Below, in pieces: positions 14,722-25,892 of a DNA stretch of 64,000 bases. The stretch comes from Glandiceps talaboti (taxonomy: Eukaryota; Hemichordata; Enteropneusta; Spengelidae), in the NCBI RefSeq assembly GCF_964340395.1, contig NC_135561.1:13842461-13906460 (forward strand), read 5' to 3'. A program made the position numbers and the translations under genes. The notes below the pieces were generated by a model. It did not search any database, was not told the origin of the DNA, and saw nothing but the letters and a program-made list of their open reading frames with translations. The stretch's first letter is position 1, and each line of letters opens with the position of its first letter.

Positions 14722-17700
14722 GTAAGTGATGATCAAAGTTTACTTTTACTCCCTGTAGCTTAATACGGGCTAAAGTAGCTGATATAACAACCGTCGAAAT
14801 GTTAGCAGATCTTATTAGCGGTAATGCTATAAGGTTATCGGCAATTTGCAGAGACTCTACACGACTATCAAATTATTAAGATTTAGCAGCTTTCCCTTTC
14901 AAAAGGTAACGCCCTTCGTTCCCCACCAAGACTGCTTTATATGCTACCTGCATTGACCTTGGCCTCGAGTTCCGACCAAACAAAATGTGACTGTCCAGCC
15001 GTTAGAGTTCACGTGACCATATACATTCTTTCCAATGTCTAGGGTTTTCGTGTCCTAGCCAGACTACCTTTATCTATAAAATAACGCCATTCCGATAAAC
15101 GCGGTTTCTTTACCGAGATACTGTGTATACTTCAACATCTTTATTTATTACACTGTTGACGTGTCCTTCGACGCGACTTGACGAAAGGTTATACAGCAGT
15201 TCACTGCGTGTTCTTTTGTTGAACTGACAATATTTATAGTACATAGGTGTGTTTGAATAATTAGCCTTAAGTGAATAATAAAGAAGTCCTTCCACTGGTT
15301 TCTACAGAGTATTGTTTGGAACGATTTAGTGATTGGACATGAAAAAAAAAGAGTTTTAATTGTGTCGCGTTCAACCACTCTAAGATTTAAGGTCATTCGT
15401 TTCAAAGTCGAAACAGTAAAAAGTTATTTTGGTGTATAGAGTCTTCTGGTTTCATTTCCAATCACTAAATCGGTTTAGTTTTGACCCATTAATGTTCTTT
15501 GAAGCTCACATACGCCCGTATGTTCCTCTTGTATAACCCAGCTTGACATTTATGATGCAGTGGCGAAATAATGATAGATGCTATATTAACCGTAACATAA
15601 CATAGCAACGTCTCAGTGAAAAAAACAACTACTCGCTGGCGATCATACATGTAAAATACATATATACTAGTATCAATGACTTGTATGAAACACGTCACAC
15701 ATATGTATAAAGAGCTCTTGGACTCTGTTGGAGTCCACCTAGTACACTGACCTCGCAAAAGAGTGGGTCCTCGAGCGGCGTGAAACGCTACAATCTGGCT
15801 AAATTTCTTATAGCTACAATGATGTAGGCTTGGTGTTTTACTTATGGGACATTACGTTTTTGACACAGAGATAGACTAATAATAATAGAGGCACAATAAA
15901 CACAGCACGATCCTTTGTGCAATCACACTGAACACTGATAGCATTGCTATTCTTTCACAGTGCAGTAAAAACAGGCTTCTAATGAAAACATTACACATGG
16001 ACTTGATGATTTTAATTGCTGCAATTGTTTATTTTCTAACTGATAATCAAGATTTCAAGTTGACTATTTCTACATCCACACAGTGCATGGCACCTATGTA
16101 ATTGTGTCTTTTGTATTAGAAGTTGTCTGAGGGTGTGTATGAAATGTCATGTTAAATGAGTGAAACACCAAGCCTACATCATTTTAGTTGTAAGTTGTCT
16201 GAGGGTGTGTATGAAATGTCATGTTAAATGAGTGAAACACCAAGCCTACATCATTTTAGTTGTAAGTTGTCTGAGGGTGTGTATGAAACGTCATGTTAAA
16301 TGAGTGAAACACCAAGCCAAAATCAGTTATATGTTATATGTTAACAAAAATAAAAATAAAAGTTCTCACAATGCCACTCTTGTCCAGACAAATTTGCCTT
16401 CTGGCAATACAGATAGTACTATTGAAGGTGATTGATCAAAGATATGCCCTGGTTTAATGTGCCCTTACAACTTATGATATACAGAATGAATGAATGAATG
16501 GATGGAAGCATGTTTAAGCGTGTACTTCGATTCCCTCCGGGTATAATCTTCGTGTATCATTACGTCTCAATGATCAATTTAAACCAAATGATATCAACTG
16601 ACTTTTTTTTTGACAACCCTGTCTTTTAAACATATAGTCTACAATAAGCCTCGAGATGTTTTACTATAAAGATACCGTTGTTGTACTGTGTACCGTATCA
16701 TATCATTGCCACGGGTTTCAAATTCCTTCCTGTTGTCATATGAACAACAAAACTACAGTTCTTTCCAATAAGACCGTATAAGTGAAACGTTAAGTATTAA
16801 AAAAAAGTGTGAGCTTATAAACGCGCATCACATCAAATAGTACCCGTTTACATTATTACCCACCTGTTGATCTGTATGGTCGCTAGCGGGCGCTATTCAA
16901 CCATCACACTAGCGATTGGTTCAAGTCTTTAGTATTATCTCACCACTGTGATTTCTATAATGGTCTGATGAAATGTTGTCCTTAGGCATTATTGAAACTC
17001 GATATATTGTTGAGCCAAACACTCTTCTCACAGTGTGTCGAGTTAAGGCAATGTACAGTATACATTTACATAAATATATACATTATACAATGACTGCCTC
17101 TTTAATCAACACGTCTTTTACTTAAATTTAAAAATATGTTCTACATTACCGCGAGACTTTTACGTTGTTTTCTCCCATGTGTATTGATTTACTTCTGAGA
17201 GCGAATGCATTCTTTCAACTGACTCTGATTGTGACTGAACTTGATAGCGTTGTATTTAATTGAATTGTATATTGCTGTTGTCATAAAACTTGTTATTTTA
17301 CAAGTGAAACTGTTTTTTTTTTCCCAATGGTATTTACGATAACAATAGCTAGATTTACTGGATGTAGTGGTCTGATGACGAAAATAACCCTAAAATCTAT
17401 ACTATACAAAAAAATTCCAAATTTTATTTTTACTAAAAAAAAAATATGTATGTGTCTGTACTTTAGTTCTAATTATTCAAATGTAAACTTATGTATAATG
17501 TTGTTTTTTTTAATTTAATTTAATTTTATAGTATAACACCGGCGGCGAAACGTGGAGGGCTCGGAGTGACTACACCTGCTGTTGAAATTTCCGATGTGCA
17601 GGCATTTTCCATGGAGTTCATGTTGACGTTTATCTTGGTATTCACCGTATTTGCAACGACTGACACAAAACGAAACATCTCTGGAAGTCAACCACTCGCT

Positions 17701-18876
17701 ATCGGATTATCAGTATTAGTTGACCATCTCATAGGGGTGAGTTCCATCAAAATTGTGGGGGGGGGGTTAGGGGGGGGGGTAATCCAGGGGTGTGGGGAGG
17801 GGTGGAGTGGGTGTAATCGTATGGAGCATATAACACAGAAGATCGACATGTTCACACCGGGTGACATTGCCGAGTAAAAGTGGTACTTTTCTGCATATGC
17901 ATAGGAAGACATGGTGGGGGAGGGGGGGGGGGCTTGTTGCGCAAACAGTCTGTATTTTACAGTGAAAATTGGTGTCTGAATTATAGCTTCAGCTAATTTT
18001 TCTGCCAGTGGACAGTGACGATGGTAAACATCTATCATACCATTATGTGTATCGTATTGGAAATTTGCTTTGACGCATTATTTCAATGTCGAAATCGAAC
18101 AGTTTCGTTGTTACGAAAGTCAGTCGCCGCGATGTCACTTTTAAACTATTTTGCTATGGCTGAAAACAAGTTGAAAGTCGGACAAGAAAACATAACATGG
18201 AAATTAGCACCTTGGTATTAATCCAATTACTGGTGATTGGGTTGTGATAATCCGACTTTCTTTGCAGTACTAAATCATACGTTTCGAAAGAATCAACCGT
18301 GTCATTCATTTAAATGTTTACAAAACTTGTTTTTCATTTCTCTTATTCAGATCAGTTATACTGGTGCCAGCATGAACCCTGCAAGAACTCTCGGCCCTGC
18401 TGTCATCATGGGTGTCTACGACTCATTCTGGGTTAGTACGCCCTCTAAGATCATGTAATGTGTTGTTTTTGTTTTTGTGTAATTACGAAAGATACGACCG
18501 ACCTTTCTCAACGGAAAGTGAGACGTTGTAAATTACATGTCTCCAGAATAATACTGATATAAACTCCTTGCGAATATTCATCTCACTTTTTTCGATAATA
18601 ACAGCATTTAACTGAGTGTATTTTATCCACCGATTCCAGGTTTATTGGGTTGGTCCATTAGGTGCGGGCGTCGTAGCGGGATGGTTGTACGTTTTTACCT
18701 TTGGAAGGCAACTACCAACGTCGAAGAGCAAAAAATACGAACAAGAACCAGACAAGAGGCGAACGATTATTGTGAGAGACCTCGAACAACAAGGCTCAAC
18801 AAACCAGGCGTATGAAGACGTAGATACACAGACCCCGGGTACAACGAACGACGACTCATACACCACACCGTTGTGA
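14378..18876 (+). CDS. Classical aquaporin (AQP1/AQP4-like water channel), 4 coding exons, 288 aa
   Basis: Exons 14378-14721, 17532-17736, 18351-18431 and 18640-18876 join in frame (867 nt). The product has six membrane helices and two pore half-helices with NPA at 77-79 and 192-194. The second motif reads [14 protein letters not shown]. Exon 2 ([11 protein letters not shown]..., [10 protein letters not shown]) and exon 3 resemble vertebrate AQP4. Filter residues by AQP1 numbering are Ala57, His180, Ala189 and Arg195. Ala at 189 removes the cysteine that makes AQP1 mercury-sensitive, as in AQP4. The 81-bp exon 3 and the intron phases match vertebrate AQP1/2/4/5 genes (family knowledge). The C-tail (from about residue 236) is hydrophilic and rich in Lys, Glu, Asp and Thr. 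The ATG sits in a near-perfect Kozak context (CCACCATGG). Role: transmembrane water flow, possibly also small solutes. An alternative first exon is proposed at 5898-6241. Confidence 0.92.
15811..16317. mobile_element. MITE, copy 2, with triplicated terminal unit
   Basis: Opposite orientation to the copy at 11415. The left end reads TAGCTACAATGATGTAGGCT. The right end is expanded into about 2.7 tandem copies of a 72-bp unit (from about 16122), each holding TTGTCTGAGGGTGTGTATG, GAGTGAAACACCAAGCC and CATCATTTTAGTTGT. It lies in intron 1 of the aquaporin. Confidence 0.8.
17532..17736 (+). CDS. Aquaporin exon 2
   Basis: Starts after ...tttatag and ends before gtgagt (205 bp). Encodes loop C, helix 4 and most of helix 5, including His180 of the selectivity filter. 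The intron just downstream (17755-17940) is G-rich, with long G runs that could form G-quadruplexes. Confidence 0.9.
18351..18431 (+). CDS. Aquaporin exon 3 (second NPA)
   Basis: 81 bp (27 codons) between ...ttattcag and gttagt. Carries [10 protein letters not shown], the second pore half-helix with the filter Arg195. The 81-bp size is characteristic of this exon in vertebrate classical aquaporins. Confidence 0.92.
18640..18876 (+). CDS. Aquaporin exon 4 (helix 6 and cytosolic tail)
   Basis: Starts after gattccag. [17 protein letters not shown] is helix 6. The tail of about 53 residues carries KRR and several Ser/Thr, ending in TTPL and TGA. Confidence 0.9.
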   Translation, partial: VYWVGPLGAGVVAGWLYVFTFGRQLPTSKSKKYEQEPDKRRTIIVRDLEQQGSTNQAYEDVDTQTPGTTNDDSYTTPL

Positions 18877-19898
18877 GAATAAGTCGTCAAGCCTCTCAAC
18901 GCAACGATAGTCACGTAAAACCTTACACACATTTTCTTCCTTTTTTTTTAAAATCTCATGACCTCTGTGTGACCCCATGGCGGTATGAGAAAAGTAGTCA
19001 TTCCAAACGAAAATTTTCAATCTGAATATTTTAGCTCGCCTTGGAAGCAAATGAAAAGTGAGGCAATCAGGAACACAACTGTTGGACTGCATATTTACAA
19101 TTCATTTTAATCGATTCAAAATAACACCTGACATACTCAGGGTCACAGAAAGGTCATGAAACTAGAGTCGACCGCTTCCAATTTCAAGGCAAAACAAAAT
19201 TAAAATTACTTAAAATTTCCCTCAATTCACGTCTTCTCTTTCATGTTCGTGTTATCAGGCAACTATGGAGCATTTAAACACATAGCCCAGTGTTCAACTA
19301 ATATAAATCTCCCAGGGATTTGCTCTCGGGCATTACTAACAAAAAAGTGCAGCAAAGTTTTTTGTCACCGATCTTCCTCAAATATCACAATGAATACTGT
19401 TCACTTCAAAAACAATTTTCTTACTGTAATAAGCAAGTACCTTCAGCTTCTTAGAGAAAATGTCGGTAGAACAGCACATTACAGCACGCATTCTTCTTCT
19501 TTTGCCACTCTATTGAACACTTTGCACTGGCATCGAGGAGTTTAGGTTTTAAAAAACCCCATATGTTTGATGAGGTAACAAATTACAACTAAGACAGTAC
19601 AAATGTCAGACCAATAATTTTTAGAGGTGTAAGGTTAGCAATGTATACTTACACAGACAAGGAAGATTGTATCTCTAAGTATGCCTCCTTGTCTAAGTGA
19701 CATCCTTTGTGACATCAACATGACATCTAGACATGCCTCATTTAATAAAAATCTAATTCAGGGGTATTTCTCGCTTTATTTCTAATCGACAGGAATGTAC
19801 GATCAAAGCCAACAAAGCTGAGCGTATGGATATGATGTGCGACTTTATACAACGAGCCTCTAGAAAAATTATAACATTGTTTGTTTTTGAATCAATTG

Positions 19899-19904
19899 AA
19901 TAAA
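19899..19904 (+). promoter_or_regulatory. Candidate poly(A) signal for the aquaporin
   Basis: AATAAA about 1 kb after the stop. An earlier AATAAA at 19744 is an equal candidate. Which is used cannot be told from sequence. Confidence 0.25.
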
Positions 19905-21156
19905 AACTTGTCAAATCTATTGACGATACCCATGTATCGCAAAACAATATGAGTCATAAATTTTGCAATGTAATTTTTTTTAAACATTCAACTGTGACAA
20001 CAGCTTTGGATGTTCTAATTCCTTGTGATGACGTCAGCTTTTCGATATAAATGCTAGTGTCGGCGATGAATATTTTTTTTAGTCCATTTTTTCGTTCGTT
20101 TATTCATTAATTTGATAATGTGTATTTGTTTTATTTACCAAAGTTGTGTAAACGGTAGTTTAGTCCTAATTTGCATACTTGTACAAAATGATATGTAAGT
20201 TTTCATGACAGAGAATTTGGAAGGATGTTCGATGAATTATCAACAATTTTAGGATAGTTGATATTATAGTGTACACGTTATTGTACACAATACTAAGAAC
20301 CGTCGACTCTGTGAATATATTCCACGCAATCGTGTTGACGTAACTTTTTTGGACCAGGTTCTATCAAAACCAACAAGGACGATAAACACTGATTTACCCT
20401 ATTTACCAGGTAAAATACTTCTGAATCAAAAGTGTAGTGAAAATAAAAGTACTCATCTCTGACGGTGGTGGCGCTCGAAGAATAAACATTTACAATTAAT
20501 CACACTCACCAACGTATGACGTCATAATGAACTAATTACAATCTTTTGTAGCGAACTTCATTTTGTTTTCAGTGGCAACAGTTTCATGTTCTATAACCGA
20601 TACTCGACTGAATATCTGGTGATAGGGGTGTATAATTGTTAACTTTAAAAAAACAAATATTTTGTATTATTTTACATTATGATGCGGTGCTCACTATTTG
20701 GATACTGAAGTCCACATTCAGGGCTGTACATTTTTGATCATGTATTTAACATATTTAACTTAGTATTCAATTTTTAATTAAGTTGTTCAATATAGATATA
20801 AGCTATCCAAGCATATATCTCACCCAGTCTGTAACCTATTCATATCTGATAACACACAAAAATATATTAATATTATGTATACATTTTATATAGTTAGAAT
20901 TACTTACAAAATATTCGATTGGTTTGGGATGCAATGTTAATAGTTTTTATTCGTCATACAATATGATTAACACTGCACAGCTTATCATCGCATCTTTTGG
21001 TTCTTTTTTTTTTTATTATTCACAATAAAATCCAAAAATAAATCAGGTTTATTCAATTTATATAAAGGTTTTAATCATATATTGTAACTGAATGGTCATA
21101 AATACAGACTGATCTGCCATTTAGGCAAAGTTTTTTTCTACACAAGAAAGACATCC

Positions 21157-21701
21157 TTTAAATGGCCATATGGATGAGGATTGGGTGTTTATTGTGGATT
21201 TTTAATTTGTAAAATAATCTTATCATCATGGTTTCCTACTTGAAGGATAAATGTGAAGCAATATACGCCAAGTCTGTGTTTGTGCAAAAAGCTAAAAACA
21301 AACGTGTAAAAAAGTTTGTTATTGTACGTATAGTAACAAACTTATATTTATTAATCCTAAACAAGGACTTGACATCTCATGTTGTTTCACATTTATATTT
21401 ACAATTTATAATATACCTAGTGATAATGCTGTACCATGATTCGCTAGAATCAGTCACGTGATAGGAAAATAGAATGACTATTTCCCTAGGGAAATAGTTC
21501 CATTAACTACTAGTATTACATGGTCACGTGACCACTGCGAGTTCACAGCAGGTCAAAATGGCAGTTTCTGACGATGTCGTCTGCCACCGCGAGTTCACAG
21601 GATGAGGTATATTATAAAACACATATTGCCCTCATGGCCAGGCAATATGTGTTCAATATCTAATATAAATACCCAATCCTCATCCATATGGCCACTTTAA
21701 A
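21157..21701. mobile_element. MITE with TTTAAA-GGCCATATGGATGAGG termini
   Basis: The left end TTTAAATGGCCATATGGATG and the right end CATCCATATGGCCACTTTAA are inverted repeats of about 35 bp. The inside shares 'ccaagtctgtgtttgtgcaa' and 'gtttgttattgtacgta' blocks with 44230-44527. A short copy is at 7096-7318. Non-coding. Confidence 0.75.
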
Positions 21702-21829
21702 ATGACAATTAATTGTAAATTTCGAACTGATTGGGGTTAAGAAAATGGGCGTATTCATCATTTTATTGTGTACGATTTTGGAATTCTCTTAAATTCATAT
21801 TTTGTACAACCTTTTGTAAAATTCAAATA

Positions 21830-22193
21830 TACATTTTTTTACCTTCTCTTTCAAAGGCAATAATAATGATATATTCTAGTTGCTATAATATTTCTGATTT
21901 TTTTCGTAAGAATAAATAACTGAACTAAAGCTGTGTTTTTGATATTTACTGGGATATAAGGGGCAAGATCAGAACCCCCCCCTCTCAATTCCCCTCCAAC
22001 TTAATTGATAATTAATATTTTCAGACAGCACAATCAATTTCAAATCAATATGTAGTAGTCTGTCGTGATATGAATAAAAAGGCAGTATGTAGTGAGAAAA
22101 AAGCTCTTTATTGACACTTATTGGTCATTATAAAAAGCTGACAACAAACAACAACAAAACACCAACACCATAACCACCACCACCACCACCACC

Positions 22194-22235
<42 letters not shown>

Positions 22236-22440
22236 GTACACACAAGCATTTGAACAATGTGTAAATATTCGGCTATGATTCTCGATCATGGACGGCATCA
22301 AAAGGTACATTAATTCTATGGACGGCATCAAAAGTATACTGACAAACTTCCGTAATTTAAAAAGAAAACAAGAAGAAGGTTTTACAGAAGTGGTTGTGGA
22401 TTTTGACCTCTTGCTCAGCATGTATTTTAGTGTTATGTTT
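21830..22440. repeat. Dispersed duplicated segment, copy 1, with (CCA)n/(CAA)n
   Basis: Shares ordered blocks with 32440-33110: GAACTAAAGCT, GATATTTACTGGGATA, AATCAATTTCAAATCA, AGCTCTTTATTGACA, AAGCTGACAACAAC and GGCATCAAAAGTATAC. The (CAA)n microsatellite lies at the same point in both copies. A third short piece is near 30030-30090. The poly-Cys/Gly ORF on the minus strand is an artefact. Confidence 0.7.
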
Positions 22441-22747
22441 TTACTATTTTAGCGAAATTCTTCAATCTCTCGATTTGACGATATTTTCTTAGAAATATTT
22501 CATGTTGAGGGTACAAAACAGATTCCATAAAAGTAAATCGCTTTGTAGGATGGGAATTAAAATGATTCAACCCCTACCCCCCCCCCCACTAGTACTGAAA
22601 CTGAAAGAATTAAATCGTACCCCTATCATACCTGTTCACGCCAGCAAGTTGTAACATTTCATCGATAACTACTCAATTCAGTCAACCATGATAACGTGAT
22701 TAATGTACTCTCTAAAATATTAATCAAAATCTTAAATTAATAGAAAA

Positions 22748-22915
22748 TGTATGTATGTATGTATGTATGTATGTATGTATGTATGTATGTATGTGTGTAT
22801 GTGTGTGTATGTATGTATGTATGTATGTATGTATGTATGTATGTATGTATGTATGTATGTATGTGTGTGTGTGTGTATGTGTGTGTATGTATGTATGTAT
22901 GTATGTACATACAAG
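22748..22915. repeat. (GTAT)n/(GT)n microsatellite
   Basis: About 168 bp of GTAT with GTGT interruptions. ORFs reading MYVC are artefacts. Confidence 0.97.
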
Positions 22916-23031
22916 CCCAGTGATTTCTATATATGTTCTGTGTATGTATATTCTGATTTGTCCGACAGGCTTGTTGTAATGTGTACTTTGTAATTAATTA
23001 AAAACAAACGTCTCTCAATCTAGTATTTATA

Positions 23032-23135
<104 letters not shown>

Positions 23136-23220
23136 CTCGGTGAGTATCAATCTGCTAAGACAGTGCTCTATACCGCTGTGGCAGAGCGTAATAGTTTTGG
23201 TAGTACTGGAACTCTTTCTT

Positions 23221-23264
23221 GGTTGTAACTCGGAGTTTCACGCATGGCGCGATCATCAGACAAC
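23221..23264 (-). ncRNA. Hammerhead ribozyme (Penelope type), minus-strand copy
   Basis: The reverse complement reads stem I GTTGT, core CTGATGA, stem II CGC-GCCAT-GCG, core GAA, a very short stem III (ACUC/GAGU) and then U|ACAAC. All conserved core bases are present, and stem I pairs GUUGU with ACAAC. Minimal stem III is typical of the hammerheads described in Penelope-like retroelements. Confidence 0.75.
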
Positions 23265-23354
23265 TCCATAAGATTCCACACACACATACATACATGCATA
23301 CATACATACATACATACATACATACATACATACATACATACATACATACATACA

Positions 23355-23398
23355 GTTGTCTGATGATCGCGCCATGCGTGAAACTCCGAGTTACAACC
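23355..23398 (+). ncRNA. Hammerhead ribozyme (Penelope type), plus-strand copy
   Basis: Identical ribozyme in the opposite orientation: GUUGU (23355-23359), CUGAUGA (23360-23366), stem II 23368-23378, GAA 23380-23382, stem III 23383-23391, predicted cleavage after 23392, stem I partner ACAAC 23393-23397. A single transcript across both arms would pair them and mask both ribozymes. Confidence 0.75.
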
Positions 23399-23422
23399 AA
23401 GAAAGAGTTCTAGTACTACCAA

Positions 23423-23426
<4 letters not shown>

Positions 23427-23511
<85 letters not shown>
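23427..23511. repeat. (TA)n followed by (GT)n
   Basis: TA to about 23480, then GT to 23511, lying between the ribozyme arm and the LINE tail. Confidence 0.95.
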
Positions 23512-23513
<2 letters not shown>

Positions 23514-23542
23514 GAGGGTAGAAGAAAATCAAGTCGAGTTTT

Positions 23543-23572
23543 TCGTCTCTACAAGCCTGTTTCGTGAGTAAA

Positions 23573-23590
<18 letters not shown>
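23543..23590 (-). ncRNA. Hammerhead-like motif over a LINE stop codon (candidate)
   Basis: On the minus strand: UCUC, CUGACGA, a 13-nt stem II region, GAA, a short stem III ACA-GGCU-UGU, A, then GAGA. Stem I (UCUC/GAGA) and all core bases fit a hammerhead with a GUA cleavage triplet. Stem II pairs poorly, and GAGUA/UACUC forms a competing hairpin. It may simply be the 3' hairpin of the LINE. Confidence 0.35.
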
Positions 23591-24124
<534 letters not shown>

Positions 24125-24177
24125 TGTTTATATATTGCAGCTTGATACTCTAGCTTGATGCTTCCAATCCTAACACC

Positions 24178-24183
24178 TTTATT
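24178..24183 (-). promoter_or_regulatory. Poly(A) signal of the death-domain gene
   Basis: AATAAA on the minus strand about 25 nt after the stop codon at 24208. Well placed for 3'-end formation of a compact 3' UTR. Confidence 0.5.
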
Positions 24184-24207
24184 CTCTTACACATTTCATG
24201 TATTTTC

Positions 24208-24563
24208 CTACGAATTAATGAGTCTCGCTGGGCTAGATCTTTTCCGTCCAATCTGTTTTAGAATAGTTTCTACGACCTTGGTGAGCTCGTCGTCATCAAT
24301 CATCACATTGACCAATGCCTCCAATGTCGCCGAATGGCCAAGATTTGCCCTCCATTTTTTCAGAATCTGTACCCTTGTCTCTTTGCTACCGAATGAACGA
24401 ACGGGGTATTCTTCCTGTATTTCTCCCAAATCAACGTTCGTTCTCTCAGCCAGAATTTTCGTCATGTTTTGTTTTAAACAACCGGCAATGTCCGCAAGTT
24501 GACAAGGACTCAATCGCTCCTTAAAGTTCAAGCTCAGTTTCTTTTCAAGTTCGTTCATGATCC
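24208..24563 (-). CDS. Death domain exon (last exon)
   Basis: Follows the acceptor ctgttacag. About 118 codons. Six-helix death-fold pattern with SKETRVQILKKW, the hallmark Trp, then LGHSATLEALV. The tail KQIGRKRSSPARLINS is basic. Confidence 0.8.
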
Positions 24564-25821
24564 CTGTAACAGATAATAGTAAAATAGACATCATGTCTTA
24601 CATTCTCCTTTCTATTACAACGGAATTCATGAAACCTGATACAAAATAATTCTTTTTGCTTCAATTTGACAAAATCTTGCTTAACATTGCTACATTTTAC
24701 TGTCTAGCCCAGTAAAAATCTTACTAACATTGCTACTTTAATAGTCTGGCGCAACATACATCTTAACCAACATTGAATGAAAGTAAAACTCAGATAATTC
24801 AGATGATTTATCCGAAAGTGAAAAATAAAGGGATGTGTACGTGGCCATTCTTTTGTGGCGTTTACAGGGAAGTGCCAGGGGGCAGAAACATTCCGATTGG
24901 AGCATCTACCCCCTCCCACCCGTCCCCAGTGTTGTAGAAAACTATCACCGTAAAACGAGGTTGTGTACTACCTACTTACTCTTTACTTGATACTTGGTCA
25001 TTCGTATTTCAGCTTGCAGTTGTGACAAAACTCTGTTTTGTTTTTGAACATCTTGTCGTGTTTTCTTTAGATCTTTTTCAAGCTCGGGAATTTTCTTAAC
25101 TTCCTTCACAATATCTTTCATCTTGATGACTTCTCTTTCAACGTTTTCAAGGCGATGTTCTACGGTTCCGATGCTCTTCCAAATATTTTTAACTAAACAA
25201 ATGATGGTAAAAAGTAGAATTCTTAGATTTCAAAAGTACTTAAAGGCAAGCTTATCCCCCACTATAACGTGGGTACACATTTATTGTGCAGAGGTTATAC
25301 GTGTTTTACATATTTATGGTTTATGTGATGCTTGCGGTAGTGGTTGGGGTGGTGGAAATGGTAGTGCTGGAGGTAGTGGTAGTGATGGTATTAGTGGTGG
25401 TGGTGGTGGTGGTGGTGGTGGTGGTGGAGGTATGGTGGTGGTGCTTATAGTGCTGGTTAGGATGGACATGATTGTGGAGATAAATGTCGGGGTTGTTATC
25501 ATGGTATACTAGTATGTGATGGTAGTGATAATTACGATGGGTAGTGGTTGGCGTGATGGAGGTGGCGGTGGTAATGGTGGTGGTGGTGGTGATGATGATG
25601 ATGATGATGGTAGAAGGAGGAACAGTTGAAATTATTGTGGTGCTATAATGTCAAATAATAAGATCCAGGAATGTCTCAGTGACGGTAGCTGTGCATTTAA
25701 GTACGCGATGGCATGTATTGAACTATGTGGATACGTAACCAGCCATCAAATGATCCGTATAATGTAACAAATGCAATCATTTTTACCTCCCGTAAGGGTA
25801 CGGGAGGTATTAAAATACAAA

Positions 25822-25892
<71 letters not shown>

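Noticed and set aside
17360-17400. CTGATGACGAAAAT as a hammerhead
   Set aside because: Core words are adjacent with no room for stem II and no matching stem I or III.
19243-19545. 100-codon plus-strand ORF after the aquaporin
   Set aside because: Probably within the aquaporin 3' UTR; no motifs or splice signals.
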